Source: Bacteroidales bacterium (GTDB lineage Bacteria; Bacteroidota; Bacteroidia; Bacteroidales; UBA10428). From it: 17,526 nucleotides of DNA. The DNA is taken from the NCBI GenBank assembly GCA_016926235.1, contig JAFGOZ010000157.1, forward strand, positions 1 through 17,526, in the 5' to 3' direction. Shown here in pieces: positions 15,624 through 17,526 of this stretch; the first letter of the stretch is position 1, and the number at the start of each line of letters is the position of its first letter. Under the pieces are notes generated by a model. That model searched no databases. It was not told where the DNA came from and saw only the letters and a list, made by a program, of their open reading frames with translations. Made by a program: the position numbers and the translations under genes.

Positions 15624-16688
15624 TTAGTGTTTAACGAATAAAGGGAAAAAACCACCACCTGAATACCAAAATACAATTGGAGTATTGTTTGGTACGTTTC
15701 GCCATGTAAAACAGAGCGTTCCAAATCCAAAATCTCTTAATGAAGGCAATGAATATCCCAATGCCCTAAGGTTAGGTATAGTGGTGCCTGAGGCATTAAG
15801 AATTTGAATTCCTTTATGAAAAATAATATCTTCAAATCGTTTTCTGTTAATGGAATTAGTAAAGAATTCTTCTGTCTGGGGTATATTGTTTGGTCGAAAA
15901 TATTCATCATTAGACAGAGGAATATTCCGTTTTAAGCAGTAGTTCTTAACATTCTCTTCTATTTCTTGTTGGTAATTGCATACAATCTCTGGCTGGTTTT
16001 CATTTGTTGGCAATATAATTTGAAGTTTTGACCCTACACTATTTTCAATTTCAAATTTCCTTATTAAAATATAGCAATTATTGAAATCTTGTGCAATTTG
16101 ATAACGAAACTGGGCAAATTTCTTTCTACAATTCTTTGAATGAATAATGAAATATGAGAATACCAACCTTATATTATTTGATTGTAGTTCTGTTAAATAC
16201 GTTTGTTCGCCATTAATTTTCTCTTGAACCCATACTTTAATATCTTGAAATAATGTATTCCCAGTGCATAGAACATCATCAAGGTAAATGAAATTCTTCT
16301 TTAACTTCCTACCACATTCATTAAAATTAAACTGAAATTCTTCTTGTAAAACCTGTCTCATTAATTGTAATAAGACAGGTTGACTTTTATTTTGTGGCTG
16401 AAGGTCAAGGAAAACCGTTTCAAGAAGAAATTCATTAATATTAGGGTATTCATAATATTGAGTAATAAACTCAATACTTTCTTTTAAACATTCCTTCACA
16501 TCTAATTTTGATAAATAATACTTATTAAAAATGTTTTTTAATTCTGTTAGTAGGAAAATTCTATCTGTTTCATCAAACTGCATTATCCACCTAAGAATTC
16601 TATTTGTGGTAATTTGAACATGGGGGTTATCTTCATCAGAACGGTAATCTCCAATAATTTCATAAATGTCCTGTATTAATTGCTCCAC
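15624..16688 (-). CDS. Phosphoribosyltransferase-like protein, PRTase-CE type
   Basis: This 354-aa protein carries KNFIYLDDVLCTGNTL (about residues 131-146), the PRPP-binding loop signature of type I phosphoribosyltransferases (hydrophobic strand, D137-D138, then C-T-G-N-T). The helical N-terminus and the end (FTWRNVPNNTPIVFWYSG then F-F-P-L-F-V) match my memory of the PRTase-CE family described by comparative genomics in prokaryotic conflict systems. The reaction of that family is, to my knowledge, not established. ATG 16688 starts the gene; the upstream 56 bp to the fragment ending at 16745 is AT-rich with no clear promoter box. It heads the tight PRTase-NADAR-YqaJ gene run, which suggests a shared pathway around PRPP, nucleobases, NAD or ADP-ribose. 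Classical purine or pyrimidine salvage is less likely, given the length and neighbours. Confidence 0.8.
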   Translation of the reverse strand: MEQLIQDIYEIIGDYRSDEDNPHVQITTNRILRWIMQFDETDRIFLLTELKNIFNKYYLSKLDVKECLKESIEFITQYYEYPNINEFLLETVFLDLQPQNKSQPVLLQLMRQVLQEEFQFNFNECGRKLKKNFIYLDDVLCTGNTLFQDIKVWVQEKINGEQTYLTELQSNNIRLVFSYFIIHSKNCRKKFAQFRYQIAQDFNNCYILIRKFEIENSVGSKLQIILPTNENQPEIVCNYQQEIEENVKNYCLKRNIPLSNDEYFRPNNIPQTEEFFTNSINRKRFEDIIFHKGIQILNASGTTIPNLRALGYSLPSLRDFGFGTLCFTWRNVPNNTPIVFWYSGGGFFPLFVKH

Positions 16689-16744
16689 GACTTAGAATAT
16701 ATTTTGTTTAATATTTATTTATTGCCAAAGAAGACAATATTGTT

Positions 16745-17041
16745 TTAAAGGTAATCAAATATTACCTTAGTTCCTCGATTTTGAAATCGATAGACTCTCC
16801 GTTCATATTTACTAATCTGGGGAGTTCTCAAGAACTTACTAAAAATATTTTCAGGACACACTTCTACGTCGTACAGGCGTAGAAATATTATACAGTAACC
16901 ACAAATGGAATGAATAAAGATTGGAATGGTAATATTTTTGAGTCCACCATATTCAACAGCATAAGTTATTGCATTCATAAGTAAATTCATCGAAGAATAT
17001 AACTTAGGGCATATTAAACAGGGTATCGTAATAACAAACAA
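16745..17041 (-). pseudogene. Possible truncated HATPase-like fragment upstream of the PRTase-like gene
   Basis: The minus strand is open for 98 codons ending at TAA 16745-16747. From about base 16990 leftward it reads LLMNAITYAVEYGG, then ITIPIFIHSICGYCIIFLRL, then CPENIFSKFL and finally NRGTKVIF. This order faintly resembles a histidine-kinase-type ATPase domain: N-box helix, beta strands, an E-x-I-F-x-K-F-L helix and a final G-T strand. However, the D-x-G and G-L-G-L boxes are absent. The first 18-25 codons are antisense to the Dam-like remnant on the other strand, so the ATG at 17041 is probably fortuitous. It may be the 3' stub of a gene that once preceded the PRTase-like gene. It could also be a chance ORF. 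Confidence 0.3.
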
Positions 17042-17240
17042 CTCTACCGATACGGATTGGTTTCATAAATTAATGCAGATTGCACAGTTGGCTTGTTTCA
17101 CTGATGGGCGTGCAAAGTATTACCATCAAGAAAAGATTCCAAGTATCATACATGGTCAAGTTTTCTTTTATGTCGGGAATGATGAAGATAAATTTATTAT
17201 AGAATTCATGGATGTTGGTTTGATTTTGAGAAAGGCATAA
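16965..17240 (+). pseudogene. C-terminal remnant of a phage-type Dam adenine methyltransferase
   Basis: The plus strand is open for 91 codons between an in-frame TAA at 16962-16964 and TAA 17238-17240, with no start codon before an internal ATG at 17073. The peptide reads FIEEYNLGHIKQGIVITNNS, then TDTDWFHKL, ACFTDGRAKYY, GQVFFYVGND and E-D-K-F with a final GLIL. The TNN-(S/A)-T-(D/E)-T-x-W-F, C-F-x-x-G-R and G-Q-x-x-F-Y-x-G words in this order are those of the C-terminal half of phage N6-adenine methyltransferases (Dam, PF05869-like). The N-terminal catalytic (D/N)PPY part is missing, because the homology stops at the minus-strand fragment near 16965. I read it as a truncated prophage or modification gene. 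Confidence 0.6.
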
Positions 17241-17370
17241 TAAGAACCTCTTTTAGAAACTCAGGATATTATACGTTCCTATCAGTTCCTCTTTTGCCAT
17301 GCACAAGTATCGTCTTGTTATGGCTGGATTCGAATGATTAAATTAAGGGGATGGTGTTATGGATGGGGTA

Positions 17371-17526
17371 TTATTCCAATGATTTGATTTCGATAAATCG
17401 TAAAAACCTTCTACCAATCTCAGTGGTTCGATTCTGCATAAGACCACTTCCTGTCATCATTGTGCCTAAAGAGCCACTATTATGGAGACCTGCACGTTTC
17501 AGGTCTTCCCATACAAGATTACAGAA
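17371..17526 (-). CDS. 3' end of an unrecognised gene (runs off the right edge)
   Basis: Fifty-one codons are open on the minus strand from the right edge to TAA 17371-17373. The peptide contains LVWEDLKRAGLHNSG, LGTMMTGSGLMQNRTT and EIGRRFLRFI before a short tail. The Gly/Met-rich turn followed by N-R-T-T-E-I-G-R-R-F-L looks like a conserved C-terminal motif rather than random translation. I do not recognise the family, and most of the gene is outside the window. The 130 bases between this stop and the Dam-like remnant (17241-17370) hold nothing I can identify. Confidence 0.5.
   Translation of the reverse strand, partial: FCNLVWEDLKRAGLHNSGSLGTMMTGSGLMQNRTTEIGRRFLRFIEIKSLE

Noticed and set aside
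14025..16688. DarT-NADAR toxin-antitoxin pair
   Set aside because: NADAR is present, but neither neighbour has a DarT-like ADP-ribosyltransferase pattern; the adjacent genes are PRTase-like and YqaJ-like.
17321..17345. tRNA-like GGATTCGAATG word
   Set aside because: It resembles a T-loop but has no acceptor stem, D arm or anticodon arm around it; the similar word near 8597 fails the same way.

Overview
The window is AT-rich and looks like a defence or accessory island from a member of the Bacteroidota. Three things point to that phylum. There is a surface-type lipoprotein with a FISUMP (Fibrobacter succinogenes major paralogous) domain and a lipoprotein-export-like C-T-K-E-E N-terminus. There are TAnnTTTG-type promoter boxes. 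Genes generally lack Shine-Dalgarno sequences. No rRNA, tRNA, CRISPR array, integrase or intact transposase was seen.

Layout. (1) Bases 1-566, minus: the 5' part of a McrB-like AAA+ gene that runs off the left edge. (2) Bases 884-8506, plus: a divergent three-gene block. It contains an SF2 helicase with an N-terminal NERD nuclease domain (1088 aa), a RecQ-like helicase with an N-terminal DUF559/Vsr-like nuclease domain (1171 aa), and a coiled-coil protein with one C-terminal membrane helix that overlaps the RecQ gene by 23 bp. Between the two helicases lies the C-terminal stub of a staphylococcal-nuclease-like gene on the opposite strand. (3) Bases 8507-12275: a 249-bp segment bounded by 13-bp inverted repeats and holding a minus-strand terminator, then two paralogous genes of unknown family (8954-9463 minus, 11739-12275 plus) on either side of the FISUMP lipoprotein. 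(4) Bases 12303-16688, minus: six co-oriented genes. A phosphoribosyltransferase-like (PRTase-CE type) gene, a NADAR-domain gene and a YqaJ/lambda-exonuclease-like gene sit 23-25 bp apart. Three small unrecognised genes follow, one with a zinc-ribbon-like Cys/His pattern. (5) Bases 16745-17526: gene debris. It includes a possible HATPase-like fragment (minus), the C-terminal remnant of a phage-type Dam adenine methyltransferase (plus), and the 3' end of an unrecognised gene entering from the right edge.

How it may work. Block 2 joins two DNA motors, each carrying its own PD-(D/E)XK-type nuclease, to a membrane-anchored coiled coil. This is consistent with a DNA-targeting anti-phage system, but I could not match it to a named one. 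Block 4 puts a PRPP-fold enzyme and an ADP-ribose/NAD-associated NADAR enzyme in one apparent operon with a recombination-type exonuclease. This suggests a nucleotide or ADP-ribose based conflict system. Both functional readings are inferences from domains and gene order. The nuclease and methyltransferase stubs at the block borders suggest repeated gene gain and loss.
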